Shown here: positions 32,278 through 40,152 of the stretch, one piece after another
Numbering within the stretch: the first letter of the stretch is position 1
Layout: every line of letters begins with the position of its first letter
From: Palsa-1439 sp050015495
GTDB taxonomy: Bacteria; Verrucomicrobiota; Verrucomicrobiia; Palsa-1439
Length of the DNA: 64,000 nucleotides
Assembly (NCBI GenBank): GCA_050015495.1
Contig: JBEKBH010000008.1
Location: 69,938 to 133,937 of the forward strand
Direction: 5' to 3'
Notes under the pieces: model-generated
Seen by the model: the letters and a program-made list of their open reading frames with translations, nothing else
Told to the model about the DNA's origin: nothing
Database searches by the model: none
Translations under genes and position numbers: made by a program

Positions 32278-33831
32278 CTACAACGTCGGTTTTTCGGTCT
32301 CGGCGGTTTGGCGCTGCTCGAAGAGGTAGCGATTGAGGGCGTTCAAGTAGGCGAGGGCGCTGGCCTCGATGATGTCCGTCGAAGAGCCCTTGCCGGTGAC
32401 GACTTTGACGGCGTCGCCGTTGAATTGGACGCGGACAGTGACTTCGCCGATGGCGTCCTTGCCGCGCGTGACGCTGTTGACGCTGTAATCCGCAAGGCTG
32501 CCCTTGAGACCCGTGATGCGGTCGATGGTCTTGAGCATGGCGTCGATCGGGCCGTCGCCGGTGCCGGCGTCTTGCACTGGCTCTTTCTTGTCGGCGCGGA
32601 TGAGACGCACGGAGGCGGTCGGGATTTCGCCCGTGGTCACGCTGAGGTAACCGAGTTTCCACACCTGCGGCACCTCGGTGAACTGGCCTTCGACGAGGGC
32701 CATCACATCCTCGTCGTACACCTGCTTTTTCTTGTCGGCGAGCGCCTTGATCTGGTCGGTAATGCGGCGGACTTCGTCCTCGCTGAGCTTGTAACCCATT
32801 TCGTCGAGCTTCTTGCCGACGGCGTGGTGGCCCATGTGTTTGCCCCAGGTAAGTTCGCTCGAACGGCCGACGTCCTCGGCGTGCATGATTTCGTACGTCG
32901 CGCGATTGGCCATCATGCCGTGCTGATGAATGCCGGCCTCGTGCGCGAACGCATTGTCGCCGACGATGGCCTTGTTGCGCTGCACCACCATGCCCGTCAT
33001 GTGCGAGACGAGACGGCTGCTGCGGTAGATCTGCGAGCTGTCGACGTTCGTCTGATAACCGCCAAACGCGTCCTTGCGGACCTTGAGCGCCATGACGATT
33101 TCTTCGAGCGAGGCGTTGCCGGCGCGTTCGCCGATGCCGTTGATCGTGCACTCGATCTGGCGCGCGCCGTTCTGGACGGCGGCCAATGAATTGGCCACGG
33201 CAAGCCCAAGATCGTTGTGGCAATGGACGCTGATGACGGCGTTCTTGATATTTGAGACGTGGTCGAAGAGATACTTGATGAGCGCGCCGTATTCGTGAGG
33301 CGCGGCGTAGCCGACCGTATCGGGGATATTGACCGTTGTCGCACCGGCTTCAATGACGGCATGCGTCACCTCGGCCAAGAACTCGGGTTCGGTGCGCGAG
33401 GCGTCCTCGGGCGAGAACTCGACGTCCTGACAGTAGCCGAGGGCGCGTTTCACACCTTCGACGGCGCGTTTGAGAATCTCGCCCTGGGCCATCTTGAGTT
33501 TGAACTCGCGATGGATGGCGCTCGTGGCGAGGAACACGTGAATGCGCGCGCGGTCGCCCGCCGGTTTCACGGCTTCGGCGGCGCGGTCGATGTCCTTATC
33601 GACGCACCGGGCCAACCCGGCGATACGCGGTCCCTGGATTTCGCCGGCGATGGCTTTCACGGCCTCGAAATCGCCGTCACTGGCGATCGGGAAGCCCGCC
33701 TCGATGATGTCCACCCGCAACCGCGCCAATTGCCGCGCGACCTCGAGTTTCTCGCGGATGTGCATGGACGCGCCGGGGCATTGCTCGCCGTCGCGCAACG
33801 TCGTGTCGAATATCAATATTTGCTCACTCAT
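32278..33831 (-). CDS. leuA: 2-isopropylmalate synthase LeuA
   Basis: 517 residues, normal LeuA length. DRE-TIM motif FDTTLRDGEQCPGA at the start, then the metal-binding block ISVHCHNDLGLAVAN and NGIGERAGNASLEE, followed by the C-terminal LeuA allosteric (leucine-feedback) domain from about residue 380. Condenses acetyl-CoA with 2-oxoisovalerate, the first committed step of leucine synthesis. AAAGGA lies seven bases before the ATG. Preceded by a Leu-codon-rich leader and terminator, so attenuation control is likely. Confidence 0.95.
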   Translation of the reverse strand: MSEQILIFDTTLRDGEQCPGASMHIREKLEVARQLARLRVDIIEAGFPIASDGDFEAVKAIAGEIQGPRIAGLARCVDKDIDRAAEAVKPAGDRARIHVFLATSAIHREFKLKMAQGEILKRAVEGVKRALGYCQDVEFSPEDASRTEPEFLAEVTHAVIEAGATTVNIPDTVGYAAPHEYGALIKYLFDHVSNIKNAVISVHCHNDLGLAVANSLAAVQNGARQIECTINGIGERAGNASLEEIVMALKVRKDAFGGYQTNVDSSQIYRSSRLVSHMTGMVVQRNKAIVGDNAFAHEAGIHQHGMMANRATYEIMHAEDVGRSSELTWGKHMGHHAVGKKLDEMGYKLSEDEVRRITDQIKALADKKKQVYDEDVMALVEGQFTEVPQVWKLGYLSVTTGEIPTASVRLIRADKKEPVQDAGTGDGPIDAMLKTIDRITGLKGSLADYSVNSVTRGKDAIGEVTVRVQFNGDAVKVVTGKGSSTDIIEASALAYLNALNRYLFEQRQTAETEKPTL

Positions 33832-33875
33832 GGCCTGATCCTTTCGATTCTAGCCGTGGACAGGGGGCAAACAAC

Positions 33876-33907
33876 AAAAAACCCACTGTCGCGCGGCGAC
33901 AGTGGGT
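33876..33907 (-). terminator. Intrinsic terminator/attenuator before leuA
   Basis: On the minus strand, ACCCACTGTCGC-CGC-GCGACAGTGGGT forms a 12-bp stem with three-base loop followed by TTTTT. It lies 22 bases after the leader-peptide stop and about 45 bases before the leuA start, the classic place for an attenuator. Confidence 0.85.
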
Positions 33908-33929
33908 TTCGATTTCCTGTGTACAGACC

Positions 33930-33995
33930 TCAACCCGCCGTCTGCCGCGTGGGCAGCGCCAGCAAAGCCAGCAACAGGTTGAGATTACGATTCAT
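33930..33995 (-). CDS. Leucine-rich leader peptide of leuA (21 residues)
   Basis: ATG at 33995 to TGA at 33930 encodes MNRNLNLLLALLALPTRQTA plus Gly. Seven of the ten residues from position 5 to 14 are Leu (CTC, CTG, TTG, CTG, TTG, CTG, CTG). Position, Leu run and following terminator match ribosome-stalling attenuation as in the enterobacterial leu operon. Too short for routine annotation. The sequence is seen directly; regulation inferred. Confidence 0.8.
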   Translation of the reverse strand: MNRNLNLLLALLALPTRQTAG

Positions 33996-34005
33996 TACGC
34001 CCTTA

Positions 34006-34034
34006 TACGTAGCAGGTCGCGGGCCATTCGTCAA
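34006..34034 (-). promoter_or_regulatory. Predicted promoter of the leu leader
   Basis: On the minus strand, TTGACG (34029-34034) and TACGTA (34006-34011) with 17-base spacing. Start of transcription near 33999, about four bases before the leader ATG. Confidence 0.6.
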
Positions 34035-34049
34035 GCCGGGATGTCAGGC

Positions 34050-34078
34050 TTGTAAGGGGGCCGGGATTACTGTAGATT
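34050..34078 (+). promoter_or_regulatory. Predicted promoter of hicBA
   Basis: TTGTAA at 34050-34055 and TAGATT at 34073-34078 with 17-base spacing, diverging from the leu promoter and about 18 bases before the hicB ATG. Confidence 0.45.
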
Positions 34079-34095
34079 GTTGCGTGAGATTCGCC

Positions 34096-34296
34096 ATGAG
34101 AATTGAGGTTGAACGCGAAGATGATGGTCGCTGGTTGGCTGAGGTAACGGAGTTGCCCGGAGCGATGAGTTACGGGCGTACTCGGAAAGAGGCCATATCC
34201 AAGGCCAAGGCGCTTGCACTTCGTGTCATTGCGGACCGGCTGGAGCACGGCGAGGAAATCCCTGAGTTGCGCGGTATTTTTGCCGTGCCCGCATGA
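34096..34296 (+). CDS. hicB: HicB family antitoxin (short form)
   Basis: 66 residues: REDDGRWLAEVTELPGAMSY, GRTRKEAISKAKALALRVIA and ADRLEHGEEIPE make the partial RNase-H-like HicB fold. The ATG at 34096 was chosen because it starts the domain; the frame upstream lies antisense to leuA. HicB neutralises HicA by binding it. This one ends right after the core fold and lacks the C-terminal DNA-binding domain of longer HicB proteins. Overlaps hicA by four bases. Confidence 0.85.
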   Translation: MRIEVEREDDGRWLAEVTELPGAMSYGRTRKEAISKAKALALRVIADRLEHGEEIPELRGIFAVPA

Positions 34297-34508
34297 GCCA
34301 GTGGCCGTCAGCCAAAGCCCGGCGAGTCTTGGCGGCGCTATTACGAATCGGCTGGACGATCAAACGTCAATCCGGCACTTCCCATCGAGTTCTTGCGCGA
34401 GACGGCTGGCCTGATTACGTGTTTGCGTTTCACGATCGTGTGGAGATTGGCCCGCATATGTTGGCGCGTATTGCCAAGCACACCGGGCTAACACCCGATG
34501 ATTTGTGA
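34293..34508 (+). CDS. hicA: HicA family toxin (mRNA interferase)
   Basis: 71 residues, typical HicA size. A double-stranded-RNA-binding-like fold with RIGWTIKRQSGTSHRVLARD holds the catalytic His in the GTSH motif (GSH in most members), then HMLARIAKHTGLTPDDL. HicA cleaves mRNA when freed from HicB. ATGA overlap with hicB ensures coupled translation. Order is antitoxin first. Confidence 0.87.
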   Translation: MSQWPSAKARRVLAALLRIGWTIKRQSGTSHRVLARDGWPDYVFAFHDRVEIGPHMLARIAKHTGLTPDDL

Positions 34509-34534
34509 AGACCTCTCTTGTCTGACGGAACTTC

Positions 34535-34792
34535 TTACTTCCTTACCGCGAGCACCACACCGCCGGCGATGAACGCGACGGGCAGGACGATGGCGAAGAG
34601 CACTTCATCTTTCATCCAGTCGCCAAAGAACGATTTGTCCATGAACGGGTTGGAGACGGTGGTGCTCTCGTGTTTGCCGAACGGATTGCTCACCGTCGCG
34701 CTGTTCTTGTTGGCATAATCGTACCGCGCATAGGCGAAACTGAGGATCGCCAGCACGATGCCCACCGCGAGGAAGTTGAACCGTTTGCGCAT
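34535..34792 (-). CDS. Small two-helix membrane protein downstream of ilvC
   Basis: 85 residues from the ATG at 34792, supported by TAGGAGG eight bases upstream, which itself overlaps the ilvC stop. Hydrophobic helices at about 7-22 and 63-82, with a repeated motif TVSNPFGKHE / TVSNPFMDKS in the loop. No family recognised. Likely co-transcribed with ilvC. Confidence 0.65.
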   Translation of the reverse strand: MRKRFNFLAVGIVLAILSFAYARYDYANKNSATVSNPFGKHESTTVSNPFMDKSFFGDWMKDEVLFAIVLPVAFIAGGVVLAVRK

Positions 34793-34800
34793 GTGACCTC

Positions 34801-35826
34801 CTAGTAAGCGGCTTGGACGCCGCTGAGTTTGCGTTTCTGCATCCACGGGAAATTGGCGCGAATCTGTTCGCCCAGCTTCTCGATGGGATGTTCCGCGCCG
34901 CGTTTCAAGAGCGCGTTGTACATGGGACGGCCCGCCTGGTTTTCCGTGATCCATTCCTTGGCGAACTTGCCGCTCTGGATTTCGTCGAGAATTTTCTTCA
35001 TCTCGGCGCGCGTCTGGTCGGTGATGACGCGTTTGCCGCGGGTGATGTCGCCGTACTTGGCGGTGTCGCTGATGCAGAAGCGCATCCCGCTGATGCCGGC
35101 CTCGTAAATGAGATCAACGATGAGCTTCACTTCGTGGCAACATTCGAAGTAGGCCATCTCGGGCGCATAACCGGCCTCCACGAGCGTTTCGAAGCCCGCG
35201 ATGATGAGTTCGCTCAGCCCGCCGCACAACACGGCCTGTTCGCCGAAGAGGTCGGTTTCGGTCTCTTCGCGGATGGTCGTCTCAAACACGGCGGCGCGGG
35301 TGGCGCCGATGCCCTTGGCCCAGGCGAGCGCGATCTGTTTGGCTTTGCCCGTGGCGTCCTGATGCACCGCGACGAGCGCCGGAACGCCTTTGCCTTCCAC
35401 GTACATGCGGCGCACGAGTGGGCCGGGACCCTTCGGGGCGACGAGGAACACATCCACGTCCGGTGGCGGAATGACCTGCCCAAAATGCAGCGAGAAGCCG
35501 TGCGCGACGACGAGTGATTTACCCTTCTTCAGGTGCGGCGCGATCTCGCGGCGATACGTCTCGCTGTGGCGCGTGTCGGGGATCGTCATCATGATCACGT
35601 CGGCGGCCTTTGCCGCATCCGCGACGCTGAGGACTTCGAGACCCTGCTTTTTCGCCACGTCGACGGACTTGCTGCCTTCGTAGAGACCGACCACGACCTT
35701 CACGCCGCTGTCCTTGAGGTTGAGCGCGTGGGCGTGTCCCTGCGAGCCGTAGCCGATGACGGCGCAGGTCTTGCCCTTGAGGTATTTCAGGTCGGCATCT
35801 TTATCGCGATAAATTTTGGCTGCCAT
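34801..35826 (-). CDS. ilvC: Ketol-acid reductoisomerase, bacterial class I
   Basis: 341 residues from the ATG at 35826 (MAAKIYRDKDADL; AAGGA upstream). Rossmann motif GYGSQGHAHALNLKDSG, cofactor loop LYEGSKS with the Ser pair usual for NADPH use, and the C-terminal knotted domain with ETETDLFGEQAVLCGG and SDTAKYGD. Converts acetolactate or acetohydroxybutyrate in valine and isoleucine synthesis. A second, fungal-type reductoisomerase gene lies at 38315-39412, so the organism has two unrelated-looking versions. Confidence 0.95.
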   Translation of the reverse strand: MAAKIYRDKDADLKYLKGKTCAVIGYGSQGHAHALNLKDSGVKVVVGLYEGSKSVDVAKKQGLEVLSVADAAKAADVIMMTIPDTRHSETYRREIAPHLKKGKSLVVAHGFSLHFGQVIPPPDVDVFLVAPKGPGPLVRRMYVEGKGVPALVAVHQDATGKAKQIALAWAKGIGATRAAVFETTIREETETDLFGEQAVLCGGLSELIIAGFETLVEAGYAPEMAYFECCHEVKLIVDLIYEAGISGMRFCISDTAKYGDITRGKRVITDQTRAEMKKILDEIQSGKFAKEWITENQAGRPMYNALLKRGAEHPIEKLGEQIRANFPWMQKRKLSGVQAAY

Positions 35827-35903
35827 TGTTCTGTTCCTTGTGAATATGCCTCTGGCCCATCTTCCCCATGCAACGGGAGACAACGGGCGTTCGTCACCGA
35901 ATC

Positions 35904-38165
35904 TTACGCGAGCACAGCTCCCGAACTCGCGTTGGTGACCTGCTTCTGGTAGCGGGCGAGCCAGCCGGTCAGGTCACGTTTGACGGGCTGAAACGTCTTC
36001 TTTCGCTCGGCCAGTTCCGATTCGGAGACGAGGATATCGATCTTGCGATTCGGGAAATCGATCCGGAGCCGGTCACCGGCGCGGAGGAGGCCGATCGGGC
36101 CGCCTTCCTCGGCTTCGGGGCTGACGTGGCCGATGCAGGCGCCCGCCGTGCCGCCGCTGAATCGGCCGTCGGTGATCAGCGCAACCTTGTCGCTGAGGCC
36201 CATGCCGACGATGTAACTGGTCGGGCTGAGCATTTCCTGCATGCCGGGTCCACCCCTCGGCCCCTCGTTGCGGATGACGACGATGTCGCCCGCCTTGACC
36301 TTGCCGCCGAGGATACCGGCGCAGGCGTCTTCCTGGCTTTCGAAGATGACGCACGGGCCTTCAAAGACGAATTTCTCGCCGCAATACTTTTTGAATTCAT
36401 CGCTGATGCCGGCGGTCTTGACGACGCTGCCCTGGGGCGCCAGTTGGCCGTAGAGAATCGACAACCCGCCATCCGGGCTGTACGCCGTGGCCTTCGTCCG
36501 GATACAGTCACTCGCACTGAACAGGAACGCGGGGTCAAACGGCATCAGACCGGCCGATACGGCTTTGGCCAGTTTGGCCGGATTGGTCAGGATCGACGCT
36601 CGGGTGATCTCCCAGTTCTTCATGCGCTTGATCAAACAGACGGCAACGGGCTGGCGGCTGCCGGATTTCTCGTACCGCCAGACAATCAGCGCCGGATCTT
36701 TGCGCAGTTGGCCCAGTTCTTCGCGGAGCAGGCCCTTGCTTTCCCGGAGTGTCTTTTCCAGAAAGGCCGTGATGGTTTCCCGGCCGATCAGGGGTTCCTG
36801 GCCCTCGACATCGAGTCGGGCTTTGGCGGCGAACAACACCGCCTGTTCCGGCACCTGGGCCGAGTTGAACGCGGCGGCTTTGCGCCAGAGCGTGATGGCC
36901 CGTTCATCGCCGGGGAAGAACAGCATCGGTTTGGGGATGAGATTCCCGCTGGCTGTGCGGGCCGCGGGCCCGAGTTTGTCCTGGGGATCGAGCACCAGCG
37001 CCGATGCGCCGGAAATGCGGACCGCCCTGGCCCACGGTGTGCAGGATTCGGAGCGAACATCCCACTCGTCGATATTCTGGCCAATGGTCTTGCCGGTGAC
37101 TGTCCGGCAGGTGAGCGTGAGCGCGCCCATGCGTTTGAGCTCGCCCAGAATCGTATGAATCCCGCCGGCCCGGTGAACATCCTGGACATGGTAATTGGAC
37201 GAGGGCGAGACCTTGCACAGACAGGGCACGCGGCGCGAAATGGTGTTGATGCGCGCGATGTCGTACGGAATGCCGGCTTCGCGGGCGATGGCCAGCGTGT
37301 GCAACACCGTGTTGGTCGATCCGCCCATGGCGACGTCGAGCGCAAGCGAGTTGTCGAAGGCGTCGATCGTGGCGATATCGCGCGGTTTCAGGTCGCGCTC
37401 GATGAGTTTGAGAATGGCGCGCGCGGCGCGCAGGTACAGGGCCTCGCGTTCCTTGGAGACGGCCAGAACGGTGCCGTTGCCGGGCAACGCCATGCCGAGC
37501 GCCTCGCACAGGCAGTTCATTGAATTGGCGGTGAACATGCCGGAACACGAGCCGCACGTCGGGCAGGCGCTTTGTTCGAGCTTCAGCAGGTCGGCCTCGG
37601 TGATTTTGCCGGTCTGGAGTTCGCCCACGCCCTTGAATACGGAGATCAGGTCGGACTTCTTGGTGGCGGCGCTGAGGTGGGCGGGCAGGTCCCCCCCGGT
37701 TTGCCGTTCAGCGATGCCGGCGGCCATCGGGCCGCCGCTGACGAAGATGGTGGGGATGTTGACGCGCATGGCGGCCATGAGCATGCCCGGCACGATCTTG
37801 TCGCAGTTCGGGACGCAGATCATGCCATCGAAACAGTGCGCCTTGAGCATGGTTTCCACGCAGTCCGCAATCAGTTCCCGCGACGGCAGGGAGTACAGCA
37901 TGCCTTTGTGGCCCATCGCGATGCCATCGTCCACGCCGATGGTGTTGAACAGGAACGGCACGCCGCCGGCCTCGCGCACAAACCGCTTGATGAGCGAGCC
38001 GATCTCATTGAGATGAGCGTGGCCCGGGATGCAGTCGGTGTAACTGTTGGCAATGGCGACGAACGGTTTGTTGAAATCGTCCTCGGACTCGATCGCGCCG
38101 GTCGCCCGCAGCAGGCTGCGGTGCGGAGCGCGTTCGGCGCCTCTCTTGATCATGTCAGAGCGCAT
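35904..38165 (-). CDS. ilvD: Dihydroxy-acid dehydratase with large internal insertion
   Basis: 753 residues from the ATG at 38165 (AAAGGAA eight bases upstream); the frame continues upstream but without family support. Fe-S and Mg motifs are conserved: DCIPGHAHL, CVPNCDKIVPGM, CPTCGSCSGMFTANSMN. C-terminal motifs include DGGLSILYGQLAPQGSVVKT and TDGRFSGGT. IlvD is normally 555-620 residues; here about 180 unaligned residues (roughly 372-553) sit between NIDEW and CIRTKATAYSPDGG. Catalyses the third step of valine/isoleucine synthesis. The inserted segment has no intein or nuclease motifs. Confidence 0.92.
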   Translation of the reverse strand: MRSDMIKRGAERAPHRSLLRATGAIESEDDFNKPFVAIANSYTDCIPGHAHLNEIGSLIKRFVREAGGVPFLFNTIGVDDGIAMGHKGMLYSLPSRELIADCVETMLKAHCFDGMICVPNCDKIVPGMLMAAMRVNIPTIFVSGGPMAAGIAERQTGGDLPAHLSAATKKSDLISVFKGVGELQTGKITEADLLKLEQSACPTCGSCSGMFTANSMNCLCEALGMALPGNGTVLAVSKEREALYLRAARAILKLIERDLKPRDIATIDAFDNSLALDVAMGGSTNTVLHTLAIAREAGIPYDIARINTISRRVPCLCKVSPSSNYHVQDVHRAGGIHTILGELKRMGALTLTCRTVTGKTIGQNIDEWDVRSESCTPWARAVRISGASALVLDPQDKLGPAARTASGNLIPKPMLFFPGDERAITLWRKAAAFNSAQVPEQAVLFAAKARLDVEGQEPLIGRETITAFLEKTLRESKGLLREELGQLRKDPALIVWRYEKSGSRQPVAVCLIKRMKNWEITRASILTNPAKLAKAVSAGLMPFDPAFLFSASDCIRTKATAYSPDGGLSILYGQLAPQGSVVKTAGISDEFKKYCGEKFVFEGPCVIFESQEDACAGILGGKVKAGDIVVIRNEGPRGGPGMQEMLSPTSYIVGMGLSDKVALITDGRFSGGTAGACIGHVSPEAEEGGPIGLLRAGDRLRIDFPNRKIDILVSESELAERKKTFQPVKRDLTGWLARYQKQVTNASSGAVLA

Positions 38166-38199
38166 GCTGGTAATTCCTTTCGAAGTTGACCCGGCGCAC

Positions 38200-38228
38200 A
38201 GTATACGCGCAATCCGTCCCGCCGACAA
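38200..38228 (-). promoter_or_regulatory. Predicted promoter of ilvD
   Basis: On the minus strand, TTGTCG (38223-38228) and TATACT (38200-38205) with 17-base spacing, leader about 28 bases. Confidence 0.5.
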
Positions 38229-38252
38229 CCGCCGATTTCGGGCCGGAACGAA

Positions 38253-38289
38253 CGCGCCAGCGGACGCCGATATCGCGTCCGCTGGCGCG
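38253..38289. repeat. 15-bp hairpin between fungal-type KARI gene and ilvD
   Basis: CGCGCCAGCGGACGC and its complement GCGTCCGCTGGCGCG around a seven-base loop, 25 bases after the reductoisomerase stop and just before the ilvD promoter. A boundary hairpin; no T-tract on the minus strand. Confidence 0.6.
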
Positions 38290-38314
38290 GGATAGTGCCG
38301 CTGGTTACAGCTGA

Positions 38315-39412
38315 TCAGCCGCCGCGACCGACGAGGCCTTTGGTCCCGTAGGAGATCGCCCGGGCTTTCTCTGTCGGACGCAACGCGCGGACCGCCGCGC
38401 CGGCGCGCCACATCTCGGAGTTGCGCATGGTGGCGAGTTCCTTGGCGACGCGTTTCGGATAGTTCTTCGCTCCGCACACTTTGATCACGCGCTCGGCTTC
38501 CTGGCCGGACGACACGCGCCCATACAGTTTCTTGAAGACCGGCAGGACGGCTGATTTGAACTTCGGCAGCCAATCGAGCGCGCCGCGTTGGGCCGTGGCG
38601 GAGCAATTGGAATACATCCAGTCCATACCCTTCTCGTCCACGAGCCGGATAAGGCTTTGGGTGAGTTCCTCGATGGTTTCGTTGAACGCCTCGCTCGGGC
38701 TGTGGTGGTGGGCGCGCAGAACGTCGTACTGCGCTTCCATGATGGCCGCCAGGCACCCCATCAATACGCCGCGCTCGCCCGTCAGATCGCTGTTGGTTTC
38801 GTGCGGGAACGTGGTGGGGAACAGGTAGCCCGACCCGATGGCGATGCCGATGGCCAGGCAGCGTTCCTTGGCGCGGCCGGTGGCGTCCTGATGGACGGCG
38901 AAACTGGAGTTGATGCCGGCGCCGGACAGGAAATTGCGGCGCACGTTCAGGCCGGAGCCCTTGGGGGCGACCATGATTACGTCGACATACTTCGGGGGAA
39001 CGACGCCGCTCTTCTTGCGGTAGGTGATCGAGAAGCCGTGCGAGAAGTACAACGCATCGCCCGGTTTGAGGTGTTTCTTGATCGTCGGCCAGATGGCGCG
39101 TTGGGCGGCGTCGGAAACGAGGACCTGAATGATTGTGCCCTTTTCTGCGGCGGTCTCGATGTCGAACAGGTTCTTGCCGGGCACCCAGCCGTCGGCGACG
39201 GCGCGGTCCCAGTCGCGCTTGAACTCACGGGCCTGGCCGACGATCACGTTGAATCCGTTGTCTTTCATGTTCAACGCCTGGGCCGGGCCCTGGACGCCGT
39301 AACCGATGACGGCGATGACCTCTTTCTTGAGGACGCGGCGGGCCTTGGCCAGGGGGAATTCCTTGCGGGTGATGACGCGTTCCTTTACGCCGCCAAAATC
39401 AATGATTGCCAT
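38315..39412 (-). CDS. Ketol-acid reductoisomerase, fungal/Bacteroidetes type
   Basis: 365 residues. Reads closely against yeast Ilv5: GYGVQGPAQALNMKDNG, VADGWVPGKNLF, ALYFSHGFS, VAPKGSGLNVRRNF, AIGSGYLFPTTF, NSDLTGERGVLMG, AHHHSPSEAFNETIEELTQS, and NSEMWRAG...VRALRP at the end. The C-terminal knotted domain belongs to the same family as class I but is clearly a different lineage from the other ilvC here. Same reaction in valine/isoleucine synthesis. Between ilvH and ilvD, it is probably the operon's main enzyme. Confidence 0.93.
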   Translation of the reverse strand: MAIIDFGGVKERVITRKEFPLAKARRVLKKEVIAVIGYGVQGPAQALNMKDNGFNVIVGQAREFKRDWDRAVADGWVPGKNLFDIETAAEKGTIIQVLVSDAAQRAIWPTIKKHLKPGDALYFSHGFSITYRKKSGVVPPKYVDVIMVAPKGSGLNVRRNFLSGAGINSSFAVHQDATGRAKERCLAIGIAIGSGYLFPTTFPHETNSDLTGERGVLMGCLAAIMEAQYDVLRAHHHSPSEAFNETIEELTQSLIRLVDEKGMDWMYSNCSATAQRGALDWLPKFKSAVLPVFKKLYGRVSSGQEAERVIKVCGAKNYPKRVAKELATMRNSEMWRAGAAVRALRPTEKARAISYGTKGLVGRGG

Positions 39413-39496
39413 GATTTGTGTTCTCCATTGCTGATGCTGATTGTTTTGTGCTGAAGCCCGTTACCCGTTTCGCGGGTTCGGGATGGCCGGGCCGGG

Positions 39497-39970
39497 TCAT
39501 TTGCGCGGCATCGCCACTTTGCCGGTCCGCGTGATGTCGCGGACGCCGAACGGTTCCATCAACCCGAGAAACGCCGCGATTTTCGATTCGTCGCCGGTGA
39601 TCTCGATGGTCAACGCCTTGTGGGCGACATCGACGATTTTCGCGCGGAAGATATCGCAAATCTGCATAAGTTCGGCGCGGGTCTTGTTGTCGGCGTTGAC
39701 CTTGATGAGGACGAGTTCGCGGTCGACGTACTCGCCCTCCTTGAAATCCGACACCTTGATGATGTCGACGAGCTTGTTGAGCTGCTTGGTGACCTGCTCG
39801 AGGACGGTGTCGTCGCCTTTGACCACGATGGTCATGCGGGACTGGGTCGGGTCCTGCGTCGGGGCGACGTTGAGTGTGTCGATGTTGAACCCGCGACCGC
39901 TGAACAGCCCCGAGATGCGGGTCAACACGCCGAATTTATTCTCGACCAAAACTGACAGGGTATGCCTCAT
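39497..39970 (-). CDS. ilvH: Acetolactate synthase small (regulatory) subunit
   Basis: 157 residues, usual IlvH length. N-terminal ACT domain (LSVLVENKFGVLTRISGLFS, RGFNIDTLNV) and the C-terminal regulatory domain (ELVLIKVNADNKTRAELMQI). It binds the catalytic subunit IlvB and confers valine feedback. ilvB is not adjacent and not in the window. Its conserved N-terminus fixes the start at 39970, only about five bases from the predicted transcription start. Confidence 0.95.
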   Translation of the reverse strand: MRHTLSVLVENKFGVLTRISGLFSGRGFNIDTLNVAPTQDPTQSRMTIVVKGDDTVLEQVTKQLNKLVDIIKVSDFKEGEYVDRELVLIKVNADNKTRAELMQICDIFRAKIVDVAHKALTIEITGDESKIAAFLGLMEPFGVRDITRTGKVAMPRK

Positions 39971-39981
39971 AAAGCGTCCCG

Positions 39982-40010
39982 GTTATACGGCAATCCGCGC
40001 CGGCAAGCAA
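39982..40010 (-). promoter_or_regulatory. Predicted promoter abutting ilvH
   Basis: On the minus strand, TTGCTT (40005-40010) and TATAAC (39982-39987) with 17-base spacing, predicting transcription from near 39975, about five bases from the ilvH ATG. Confidence 0.55.
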
Positions 40011-40152
40011 CCATCATTTCCGGCGTCCTAGGGCAGGATGGCTCGCGATGTGCTTTATCGGAAGGAAGTCGTGATTTCGCAAGAAGTAGGCGGATCGGCC
40101 GCCAAACGCCACGAAGGACAACCCCCTTTTGGCCGGACCTCGCGAAGCAGCG

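Noticed and set aside
32019..32336. Plus-strand 105-residue ORF
   Set aside because: Overlaps the better-supported minus-strand membrane protein and the leuA 3' end, no ribosome site.
31973..33223. Long minus-strand ORF overlapping leuA
   Set aside because: Arg/His-rich shadow of leuA for most of its length; only its last 97 codons, after the leuA stop, look real.
36507..37052. Intein or mobile insertion within ilvD
   Set aside because: No Cys/Ser splice junction pair, no HN-Cys end and no homing endonuclease motif; composition matches the host gene.
38166..38756. Upstream extension of ilvD
   Set aside because: It runs antisense to the fungal-type KARI gene end and promoter; the real start has AAAGGAA at 38165.
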